DNA of 64,000 nucleotides from positions 1 to 64,000 of the forward strand of contig QQVP01000019.1 in the NCBI GenBank assembly GCA_003389215.1, given 5' to 3'. The stretch comes from Planctomycetota bacterium (GTDB lineage Bacteria; Planctomycetota; Planctomycetia; Pirellulales; UBA7805). The position numbers were made by a program, and so were the translations under genes. The notes under the pieces are model-generated. The model ran no database searches. It saw only the letters and a list, made by a program, of their open reading frames with translations, and had not been told where the DNA came from. Shown here piece after piece: positions 26,986-35,328 of the stretch (the stretch's first letter is position 1; every line of letters begins with the position of its first letter).

Positions 26986-29900
26986 ATGATATTCGTCCGT
27001 CTGTTGTATCTTCCCCGCGTCGGCCTGATCGTGGCAACCGTTGCCGTGTTGCTGCTGGCAGCAATTCGGTCTGTGCAGGCGGAAGAGGTGGCCCTCGAGC
27101 CGCCGGACGCCCCGCAGATTGCGGAGGCTTCGCCCGAGGCGGAACGGGCCATGGCAGGCTTTAACTATCCGGAGGGCTGGAAAGTTCACCTTTTTGCCGC
27201 CGAACCGCTCTTGGCCAATCCTGTCGCCTTCCACATCACCGACCAGGGCCACATCTACGTCTGCGAGTCATATCGCCAGTCGGCAGGGGTCGAAGACAAC
27301 CGCGATCATCCCTACTGGGTCGATGACGATCTGGCGGCGCGGACCGTGGCCGATCGGCGGGCGTTCATTCTCAAACACCACGGCAACGACCAGCGACGTT
27401 TCACGCGGCACGGAGAACGCTTGCGTCTGCTCGTCGATGAGGATGCCGATGGGCGCGCCGATCGCTCGACGGTCTTCGCCAACGGTTTCAATGACGTCGT
27501 TTCCGGCACGGGCGCGGGCGCCCTGCAGCGGGGCCGGCACGTCTACTATGCCTGTGTGCCCGATCTGTGGCGTCTGGAAGATCGTGACGGCGACGGAAAG
27601 AGCGACGTCCGCGAGTCGCTGTTGCACGGATTCGGCGTGCACTTCGCTTACAAGGGACACGATCTGCACGGCTTGACCGTCGGCCCCGACGGCCGGCTTT
27701 ACTTCACGATGGGCGATCGCGGCCTCCACGTCGAGACGACGGAAGGCGCCCTCGCGAACATCGACAGCGGTGCCGTTTTGCGATGCCATTGGGATGGCAC
27801 GGGGCTGGAGCTACTACACGTCGGCTTACGAAATCCGCAGGAGCTGGTCTTCGACGACTTTGGCAACTTGTTCGTGGCCGACAACGAGTCGGATAGCTGG
27901 GACGAGTCGCGGTTGATTCCCATCGTCGCGGGCGGCGACAGCGGCTGGAGAATGCACTTTCAGTACCTCGACGACCGCGGCCCTTTCTTTCGCGAGCGGC
28001 TCTGGCACACGTACGGCGTCGAGTTGCCGGCCTATCTCACCCCGGCCTTTGCCCACGTCGGTACCGGCCCGGCCGGATTGGCGAGCTACCCGGGCACGGG
28101 ATTGGGTGACGAATATCGGGGTCGCTTCTTTCTTTGCGAGTTTCGTGGTGGCCCGAAGGGGAGCGGGGTCGATACGTTTCGCGTCCAGGGGGACGGTGCC
28201 TTCTACAAGATGACCGACCGGCGGCGAACGATCGACAACGTGCTGGCCACCGATGTCGACTTCGGCCCCGACGGCGCGGTGTATGTGAGCGATTGGGTCG
28301 AGGGCTGGCGGGGCGAGGGCAAAGGACGCATCTATCGGTTTGCCGACGTGGCCCGTGCCGCGCAGGCCGACGTGCTGCAGGTTCGCGACATGTTGCGTGT
28401 GGGCCTGGCCGAACAGACGGAATCGGAACTCCAGTCATTGCTCGGACACGTCGACCGCAGAATTCGCCAGGCCGCCCAGTTCGAGTTGGTGCGGCGTGCG
28501 CCGGCTTCCGCCCTGGCCCAAGTGGCCCATGAGGCAGAGAGCCAGCGAGCCCGGCTACACGCGATTTGGGGCTTGGGCCAATTGGCCGCGGATCGGAGCC
28601 GCCGCGAGGCGGTGGCCAACCATCTACGCCCGCTGCTGACCGACGAAGACGCCGAAGTTCGGGCGCAGGCGGCCCGCGTGGCCGGCGAGGCGCGGCTCGC
28701 CGAACTTCGCTCGCTGGTGCGAGAACGCGTCGCGGACGACAGCCCGCGCGTCCGCTTTCAGGCGGCGATGAGCCTGAGCCGGCTGGGGTCGCCGGATGAC
28801 GGTGCGGCGGCGATCACCTTGCTGGCCGAAAACGCCGATCGCGATCCCCTGCTCCGCCACGCCGGAATCATGATGCTCGCCCGGTTGGGCGACGCGGTGA
28901 CGTACCGTGCCGCGATGTCGCACGAGTCGGTGCCGGTCCGCCGTGCGTTGGCCGTGGCGATGCGGAAGCGGCGCGATCCACACATCGCCGAGCTATTGCA
29001 CGACAAGGACCCGCGCGTCGTCGACGAGGCCGCGAGGGCCATCCATGACGTACCGATTCCGGAAGCGGCGGCGGCCCTGGCTCAGCTGCTTGACGAGGAT
29101 GCCTCTCTACTGGAAGGCCTTCACGAGGAGACGCTCCGTCGCGCGCTGAACGAGAATTATCGCGGCGGCGAGGCGCGGCACGCCGAACGGATCGCACGAT
29201 TCGCCACCACCTCCGACATGCCGCAACATCTCCGCGTGGAGGCCCTGCAGATGCTGGCCGCCTGGAAGGCACCGAGTTCGCGCGACCGCGTCCTCTCGTC
29301 GTGGCGGCCGCTCCCGCAGCGATCGCCCGGTCCGGCTTCCCAAGCATTGGCGAGTGTGCTCGATCGCGTCCTCGCAGGCCCTGGCCCCGTCCGCGGCGCG
29401 GCCCTTCGCGCGGCGGCCGCCCTCGAGGTGCCCGCGGCGATCGGTGTCCTCACGCGTCTGGTGCGCGACACGGACCAAAATGCCGACGTCCGCGCCGACA
29501 GCCTCGAGGCCCTGGGTGACTACGGCGACGAGGGTCTCGCGCCGTTGGCGCGCGAGATGGCTTACGATGACGAGGTCCGCGTGCGGATGATCGCGCGACG
29601 CCTGCTGGTGCGGCTCGACCCCGCAGCGGCGGTGACGGAGCTGGCGATCGGTGTCGAAGCCGAGGATCAGCAGGAACGGCAAGCTGCCTGGCAACTGTTG
29701 GGCACTTTGGAATTGACCGCGGCGGAGGAATTGCTCGCGGCCGGCCTGCGCGACCTGGCGGCAGGTAAGATCCCCGCCGATACCCGACTCGACGTTCTCC
29801 TGGCGGCCCGCCGGTTTTCTTCGCGCAAGTTGAGTCGCCTGCTCGCCGATTATGAGGATGCCCGGGATCCGACCGACCCGCTGGCGGCCTATCGAGAAAC

Positions 29901-30342
29901 CTTGCTCGGTGGAGACGCGTCCGCCGGTCGGGGCATCTTCTTCTCGCACCGGCAGGTCGCCTGCTTGCGTTGTCACAAAGTGGACGGTCGCGGTGGCGTT
30001 GTGGGGCCCGAGCTGTCGCGTATCGGGGCGGACAAGACGCGCGAATACCTGCTTGAATCGCTCGTCACGCCGAATCGCAAGATCGCGAAGGGCTACGAAC
30101 TTGTGGTGGTGATTACGGGGGCGGGACGAATCGAGGCAGGCGTCGTGGCTGAAGAAGACGATCAGCGGCTACGCCTGGTGACGGTCGATGGCGAGTCCCT
30201 CGAATTCAACCAACAGGACATCGAAGATCGCTGGTCGGGACCCTCGGCCATGCCACCCGATGCCGCCCGCAAACTGAATCTCCGCGAACTGCGCGATCTG
30301 ATTGAGTTTCTGGCCAGCTTGCGCGGCAGCAAAGACGAGTGA
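26986..30342 (+). CDS. PVC-type heme-binding CxxCH protein (propeller + HEAT repeats + cytochrome c)
   Basis: 1118 residues. A signal peptide (about 1-32) precedes a six-bladed propeller related to sugar dehydrogenases (about 45-450, with motifs such as HGLTVGPDGRLYFTMGDRG). A long alpha-helical HEAT-like region (about 470-900) and a C-terminal cytochrome c domain with CLRCH at 993-997 (downstream VGPELSRIG) follow. This is the characteristic planctomycete/Verrucomicrobia family thought to be periplasmic dehydrogenases, though substrates are mostly unknown. The ATG at 26986 begins the signal peptide; the frame is open far upstream only because it overlaps the previous gene. It is the last gene of the plus-strand operon and is convergent with a DUF1501 gene. 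Confidence 0.88.
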   Translation: MIFVRLLYLPRVGLIVATVAVLLLAAIRSVQAEEVALEPPDAPQIAEASPEAERAMAGFNYPEGWKVHLFAAEPLLANPVAFHITDQGHIYVCESYRQSAGVEDNRDHPYWVDDDLAARTVADRRAFILKHHGNDQRRFTRHGERLRLLVDEDADGRADRSTVFANGFNDVVSGTGAGALQRGRHVYYACVPDLWRLEDRDGDGKSDVRESLLHGFGVHFAYKGHDLHGLTVGPDGRLYFTMGDRGLHVETTEGALANIDSGAVLRCHWDGTGLELLHVGLRNPQELVFDDFGNLFVADNESDSWDESRLIPIVAGGDSGWRMHFQYLDDRGPFFRERLWHTYGVELPAYLTPAFAHVGTGPAGLASYPGTGLGDEYRGRFFLCEFRGGPKGSGVDTFRVQGDGAFYKMTDRRRTIDNVLATDVDFGPDGAVYVSDWVEGWRGEGKGRIYRFADVARAAQADVLQVRDMLRVGLAEQTESELQSLLGHVDRRIRQAAQFELVRRAPASALAQVAHEAESQRARLHAIWGLGQLAADRSRREAVANHLRPLLTDEDAEVRAQAARVAGEARLAELRSLVRERVADDSPRVRFQAAMSLSRLGSPDDGAAAITLLAENADRDPLLRHAGIMMLARLGDAVTYRAAMSHESVPVRRALAVAMRKRRDPHIAELLHDKDPRVVDEAARAIHDVPIPEAAAALAQLLDEDASLLEGLHEETLRRALNENYRGGEARHAERIARFATTSDMPQHLRVEALQMLAAWKAPSSRDRVLSSWRPLPQRSPGPASQALASVLDRVLAGPGPVRGAALRAAAALEVPAAIGVLTRLVRDTDQNADVRADSLEALGDYGDEGLAPLAREMAYDDEVRVRMIARRLLVRLDPAAAVTELAIGVEAEDQQERQAAWQLLGTLELTAAEELLAAGLRDLAAGKIPADTRLDVLLAARRFSSRKLSRLLADYEDARDPTDPLAAYRETLLGGDASAGRGIFFSHRQVACLRCHKVDGRGGVVGPELSRIGADKTREYLLESLVTPNRKIAKGYELVVVITGAGRIEAGVVAEEDDQRLRLVTVDGESLEFNQQDIEDRWSGPSAMPPDAARKLNLRELRDLIEFLASLRGSKDE

Positions 30343-30396
30343 TCGGCACCGGCCGGCGGGCCTGACGTGGCAATCGTGCCTCGACGTCACCCGACC

Positions 30397-31872
30397 TCAG
30401 CTGACGAGGTCTTCGACGACGTGTCCGTGTACATCGGTCAGGCGGAAGTGGCGGCCCTGGAAGAAGTAGGTCAGCCGTTCGTGGTCGATGCCCAAGAGGT
30501 GCATCACGGTGGCCTGGAAATCGTGGACATGCACGGGATTCTCGGCCACATTGATGCCCAGGTCGTCGGAGGATCCATAGCTCAGACCCGGCTTGGCCCC
30601 GCCGCCGGCCATCCATAGCGTGAACGCATAGGGGTGATGATCGCGCCCCCACCGAGGCCGATTGCTCATGTCGCCTTGCAGAAAGGGCGTGCGGCCAAAT
30701 TCGCCGCCCCAAATGACCAACGTGTCGTCGAGCAGCCCCCGCTGCTTCAGGTCCTTGACCAGGGCGGCCGACGGTTGGTCGGTGTCGCTGCACTGCGTGT
30801 AGAGTTCGGTCGTCAGACTGCTGTGCTGGTCCCAGCCGGCATGCATGATTTGGACAAAGCGGACGCCCCGCTCGACCAGTCGACGCGCCATCAGGCAATT
30901 GTAGGCGTAGGTACCCGGCTCGCGGGCCTGGGGACCGTACATGTCGATGACGTGCTTCGGTTCCTGCGAGAGGTCGGTCAGCTCGGGCACGCTGGCCTGC
31001 ATGCGATAGCCCATCTCGTATTGGGCAATCCGCGTTTCGATTTCCGGATCGCCCAGTCGCTCGAGATTGATCTGATTCAGCCGGGCCAGGTCGTCCAACA
31101 ACGCGCGGCGAACCTCGCGGCTCATTCCGTCAGGATTGGAAAGGTAGAGCACCGGATCCTTGGCCCCGCGAAACTGCACGCCCTGGAACCGCGACGGCAG
31201 GAAGCCACTTTCCCAGTAGTAGTCGTAGAAGATCTGGCCGCAGGTCGAGCCCTTGCTGATCGAAGTCATCACGACGAAGCCGGGCAGATCGCGGGTTTCG
31301 GTGCCGAGTCCGTAGGTGAGCCAGGCACCCATTGTGGGGCGGCCTGGCATCTCGGCGCCGCTGAGAAAGAACGAGATGGCGGGCGAGTGATTGACCGCCT
31401 CGGTATACATGCTCTTGATGTAACACAAGTCGTCGGAGATGGCGGCCGTGTAGGGAATCAGTTCGCTGGCCCAGGCCCCGCTTTCGCCGTGTCGCGCAAA
31501 GGGCTCGAGCGGGGCAAGCATCTTCTTGCCGGTCGGGTCGCCCGTCATCGTGCTGAACCGCTTGTTCTGCAAGTAGCTCATCGGCACGGGCGTGCCGTGA
31601 AGCTCGGCCAGGCGGGGCTTGTAGTCGAACAGGTCGACGTGGGTGGGGGCTCCGTTCTGGAAGAGATAGATGACGTTCTTGGCCCGCGGCGCAAAGTGCG
31701 GCAGCTCGGGCAAACCACCCGCCGACTTGGCCGGCGCGGCCGGCTGGCTGCTCCGGTTGGCCGACGTCTCGTCCACCAGCGAGGCCAACGCGACCGCCCC
31801 GATGCCGGTGGCACCCTGGGCGAACAGTTGCCGCCGCGTGAGCAATCGTTGGGCTTCGAGAATCGGGTCCAT
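30397..31872 (-). CDS. DUF1501 protein with twin-arginine leader (third copy)
   Basis: 491 residues. The leader has twin arginines at 13-14 (TRRQLFAQ) followed by a hydrophobic stretch. The blocks VIYLFQNGAPTHVDLFDYKP, YTEAVNHSPA and VIWGGEFGRTP...GRDHHP match the first DUF1501 copy (12460-13929) closely, so these two are nearer to each other than to the copy at 18222. It follows the PSCyt1/DUF1549 gene by 40 nt and is co-transcribed with it. Export is expected; function is unknown. Confidence 0.9.
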   Translation of the reverse strand: MDPILEAQRLLTRRQLFAQGATGIGAVALASLVDETSANRSSQPAAPAKSAGGLPELPHFAPRAKNVIYLFQNGAPTHVDLFDYKPRLAELHGTPVPMSYLQNKRFSTMTGDPTGKKMLAPLEPFARHGESGAWASELIPYTAAISDDLCYIKSMYTEAVNHSPAISFFLSGAEMPGRPTMGAWLTYGLGTETRDLPGFVVMTSISKGSTCGQIFYDYYWESGFLPSRFQGVQFRGAKDPVLYLSNPDGMSREVRRALLDDLARLNQINLERLGDPEIETRIAQYEMGYRMQASVPELTDLSQEPKHVIDMYGPQAREPGTYAYNCLMARRLVERGVRFVQIMHAGWDQHSSLTTELYTQCSDTDQPSAALVKDLKQRGLLDDTLVIWGGEFGRTPFLQGDMSNRPRWGRDHHPYAFTLWMAGGGAKPGLSYGSSDDLGINVAENPVHVHDFQATVMHLLGIDHERLTYFFQGRHFRLTDVHGHVVEDLVS

Positions 31873-31912
31873 GGCTGAGCGTGGTGGTTCAAGTGTGGGC
31901 GCGCAGGCCGGT

Positions 31913-34450
31913 CTACTTGTTGAGGGCCTCGTCGAGATTCAGAATCGCTAAACACACACTACTGTAGGCGGCGTGTTCGGCAACATCGAGCGTCTCATCC
32001 CGCGGCGAGTCGCCGACGCTGACCAGCTTCGTGGCGGCCTCGGCATGGGCGGCAAAGTGCCGTTGCAGCTCCGTCAGCCGCGACGTCAAGACAGCCAACT
32101 CTTCCGGCTCCGGACGCCGCGACGTGACCAGGCGAAAGGCCCTCGTCAGGCGTGCATCGGGCGCCCGCTCGGCTTCTTGCATCACTCGCTGGGCCAGCAC
32201 TCGAGCCGCTTCCACGAACGTAGTGTCGTTCAAAGTCACCAACGTGTGCAGGGGCGAATTCGTCCGCGAGGGACGCACGACGCAGGTCTGTCGCTTGGCC
32301 GTGTCGAAGAACATCGTCGGCCCGATAATCCGCCGCCAATAGGTGTAGAGACTCCGCCGGTAGAGGTTGTCCCCGCTGTCCTTGCGATAGACCTTGCGGC
32401 CGAAGGTCGCTTCGGTCCAAAGCCCGGGCGGCTGATACGGTTTCACTGGGGGACCGCCCATGGTACGCACCAACAGTCCACTCGCCGCCAGGGCCTGATC
32501 GCGCATCATCCAGCTGGGCATGCGAAAGCGTGGTCCGCGACCGTAGAGGCGATTCTCGGCATCTCGCTGTTGCAGCTCCGGCCGCGTGGCGGCACTTTGG
32601 CGATACGTCGCGCTGGTGACGATCAGGCGGTGCAGCTGCTTGACGTTCCAGTCGCTTTCCATGAACCGACGGGCCAGGTAGTCGAGTAGCGCGGGGTGCG
32701 TGGGCCGCGTGCCCTGCGAGCCGAGGTTCTCGGAGGTCTTTACCAGGGCATTGCCGAAGAAGAGCTGCCAATAGCGATTCACCGTGACCCGCGCGGTCAG
32801 CGGGTTTTGTTCGTCGATCAGCCAGCGCGCGACGGTCAGCCGGTTGGCCGGAGCCGACGCATCGACGCCAGGCATCGCGCTCGGCAGGGCCGCGGTAACC
32901 TCGTCGGTGCGCTGATTGTAGAGTCCCCGCGTGAGCACAAACGTCGATCGTGGTTCCCCTCGGTCCTGCATAATCATCACCCGCGGGATGTTGCTCTGCA
33001 GCTTCTCACGGGCGGCCAGCGGTGCGTGCAGCTTCTGCACCTCCGCGGCGTACTCGGGCGCGATCTTCTCGAACGTCTTGACCAGGCCCCGCAGATGGCC
33101 CGCGTCGCGGTCGACGACCGGTTTGTTGAGCACGGCCTTGATGTAGTCGGAATGTTTAGCGACCTTCGGCGTGTCGGAGAGCTTTTGGCCATCTTCAGGA
33201 GCGAAGAAGGTCTGCTCGAAGGCGGCCAGGGCCACCCGGGCCGGTTCGATTTCGGCCGTCAACTCGGTGCGTTGTTCCGCTTGCTCGGGTGTGATGATCT
33301 CGAGTACCGGAGGCGTCTGCGGATCGCGACCACGACCGGTGACCGGCGTCTGATTGAAGTAGGCGAAGAACTGGTAGTACTCGCGTTGCGAGATCGGATC
33401 GAACTTGTGATCGTGACAGCGGGCGCAGTTCATGGTCAGGCCAAGCCATACGGTGCCCACCGTTTCGATCTGATCGAAGATGTACTCGACGCGATTCTCT
33501 TCGTGAATGCGTCCCCCTTCGCCGTTGATCATGTGATTGCGGCAAAAGGCGGTGGCCAGTCGCTGCTCGTCGGTCGCCTCGGGCAACAAATCGCCGGCCA
33601 CCTGCTCAACGGTAAACTGGTCGTACGGCATGTTCGCGTTGAGGGCCTTCACCACCCAGTCGCGCCACGGCCACATGGTGCGTTCGCGATCGTCCTGGTA
33701 GCCGTTCGTGTCGGCATAGCGGGCCGCGTCGAGCCACGGCCAGGCCATCCGCTCGCCATAGGCCGCGGAATCGAGCAGGCGGTCGACGACGCGCTCGTAA
33801 GCCCCGGGTGACTTGTCTTCCAGAAAGGCGTCGATCTCCGCAAGCGTCGGGGGAAGGCCGGTCAGGTCGAGCGTCACGCGGCGCAGCAGCCGCTCGCGAT
33901 CTGCCTCCTCCGAGGGCGCTAGGCCAGCTTGCTCGAGACGGGCGAGCACAAAATGATCGATCGGGTTCTCGGGCCAATCGCGGAGCGTGACGGACGGTGG
34001 CGACGGCTTTTGGGGAGGAATGAAGGCCCAGTGTCGCTGCCAGGGTGCCCCGGCTTCGACCCATCGCACCAACGTCGTGATCTCCGCCGCACTCAGCTTG
34101 CGGTGAGCGTCGGGGGGCGGCATCTGTTCATCTTCATCGACGCTGGTGACGCGACGGATCAGCTCGCTATCGTCAGGATCGCCGGGCGTGACCACGCCCC
34201 CCTCGCCGTCGGCACCGAGCAGCCCTTCGTGGGTGTCGAGCCTCAAATCGGCCTCGCGCGACGCTTCGTCGGGGCCGTGACAGTTGTAGCAGCTATCGCT
34301 GAGGATCGGTCGTACGTCGACGTCGAAGCGAATGTCGTCGGCGTCGAGTCGGCCGCCGGGAAGAAGTCCGGCCAAGATCGCGACAGCGAGACAAATCGCC
34401 CCGCCGACACGGCGCACAGACGTCGACGTTTTGGGAGGGCGGGAGTGCAT
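31913..34450 (-). CDS. PSCyt1/DUF1549/DUF1553 cytochrome (no LamG)
   Basis: About 845 residues. A hydrophobic leader (about 13-34) precedes a PSCyt1 domain with CYNCH at 54-58. DUF1549 follows with a second motif, CARCH, in the block NCARCHDHKFDPISQ, then DUF1553 to the C-terminus. Compared with the LamG-bearing relative at 13943-17110 it is ~200 residues shorter because the insert is missing. The start is uncertain: the ATG at 34450 gives a clean leader, an ATG at 34489 would add 13 residues, and the frame reaches 34603; none has a Shine-Dalgarno site. It is paired with the downstream DUF1501 gene and divergent from the TPR-like gene. Confidence 0.87.
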   Translation of the reverse strand: MHSRPPKTSTSVRRVGGAICLAVAILAGLLPGGRLDADDIRFDVDVRPILSDSCYNCHGPDEASREADLRLDTHEGLLGADGEGGVVTPGDPDDSELIRRVTSVDEDEQMPPPDAHRKLSAAEITTLVRWVEAGAPWQRHWAFIPPQKPSPPSVTLRDWPENPIDHFVLARLEQAGLAPSEEADRERLLRRVTLDLTGLPPTLAEIDAFLEDKSPGAYERVVDRLLDSAAYGERMAWPWLDAARYADTNGYQDDRERTMWPWRDWVVKALNANMPYDQFTVEQVAGDLLPEATDEQRLATAFCRNHMINGEGGRIHEENRVEYIFDQIETVGTVWLGLTMNCARCHDHKFDPISQREYYQFFAYFNQTPVTGRGRDPQTPPVLEIITPEQAEQRTELTAEIEPARVALAAFEQTFFAPEDGQKLSDTPKVAKHSDYIKAVLNKPVVDRDAGHLRGLVKTFEKIAPEYAAEVQKLHAPLAAREKLQSNIPRVMIMQDRGEPRSTFVLTRGLYNQRTDEVTAALPSAMPGVDASAPANRLTVARWLIDEQNPLTARVTVNRYWQLFFGNALVKTSENLGSQGTRPTHPALLDYLARRFMESDWNVKQLHRLIVTSATYRQSAATRPELQQRDAENRLYGRGPRFRMPSWMMRDQALAASGLLVRTMGGPPVKPYQPPGLWTEATFGRKVYRKDSGDNLYRRSLYTYWRRIIGPTMFFDTAKRQTCVVRPSRTNSPLHTLVTLNDTTFVEAARVLAQRVMQEAERAPDARLTRAFRLVTSRRPEPEELAVLTSRLTELQRHFAAHAEAATKLVSVGDSPRDETLDVAEHAAYSSVCLAILNLDEALNK

Positions 34451-34592
34451 GAGGCGGGAGGGCGTGGGGGAGGACGTCGAGTACTTCATTATAGCCGCAA
34501 ATAGGGTCAGGAATGAACGTCCGCACGACGGCCGGTGTGTCGCTGCGGCACGTTTCATAAACCGTTGACGATTCAAGCCGTGGCGTCCTAAG

Positions 34593-35321
34593 ATGCCCTC
34601 CATGAGCTGTCTACGTGTTGTCTCGCTCCGTCGTTTCGCGGCCCTGTTCGTGCTGCCTTATCTGCTGTCGGTGGGCGACACGATCGCGGCGACGCCCCGA
34701 GAGCAAGTTGCCGAAGGGATGCGGCGATTCGTGGCCGGCGATGTGGCGGGCTCGATCGAGGCCTTCGACGCCGCCGCCGCGGCCGATGAGTCGATGGTGC
34801 CCCGGCTCTGGCAGCGGGGTATCAGCTACTACTATGCCGGCGAGTTCGCCAAGGGCCGCGACCAGTTCGTGGTGCATAAGACCGTCAACCCGCACGACGT
34901 CGAGAATGCCGCCTGGCACTACCTCTGCGTCGCACGAATCGACGGGGTCGAAGCAGCCCGGCAGGCCCTCCTCGAGATTGATACGCGGCGCGATACCCGC
35001 GTGCCGCTGGCCGAGGTGTACCGCCTTTACGCCGGAGAAGGCACGGTCGCCTTGGTCCTGGCTGCCGCCGAAGCGGACGGTACGCCGCGGGCCGAGATGT
35101 ATGCACAGCTTTACCTCGGTCTCTATTACGAGGCGGCCGGCCAGACGAACCTGGCCCGCGAGCACCTCGTGCGGGCAGCGGCCGTCGATCTACCGGACCA
35201 CTACATGCGCAATGTGGCCCGCGTGCACGTAAACGAGCGGGGCTGGGGTGATCGTGATGGGCGCGCTCGGGAAGAGGGCGAGGCCGATTCGACGGATGCC
35301 GAAGAGGCCGGCGAAGCGTGA
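34593..35321 (+). CDS. Exported TPR-like protein
   Basis: 242 residues with a signal peptide (about 1-33, ending near IAAT) and helical pairs typical of tetratricopeptide repeats (GMRRFVAGDVAGSIEAFDAA; LYLGLYYEAAGQTNLAREHL). The last ~25 residues are acidic and low-complexity. Two in-frame ATGs (34593 and 34602) are both possible starts. Such proteins serve as binding scaffolds; no partner can be named. It stands alone, convergent with the CoA-ligase gene with a 7-nt gap. Confidence 0.7.
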   Translation: MPSMSCLRVVSLRRFAALFVLPYLLSVGDTIAATPREQVAEGMRRFVAGDVAGSIEAFDAAAAADESMVPRLWQRGISYYYAGEFAKGRDQFVVHKTVNPHDVENAAWHYLCVARIDGVEAARQALLEIDTRRDTRVPLAEVYRLYAGEGTVALVLAAAEADGTPRAEMYAQLYLGLYYEAAGQTNLAREHLVRAAAVDLPDHYMRNVARVHVNERGWGDRDGRAREEGEADSTDAEEAGEA

Positions 35322-35328
35322 GCCGCGC

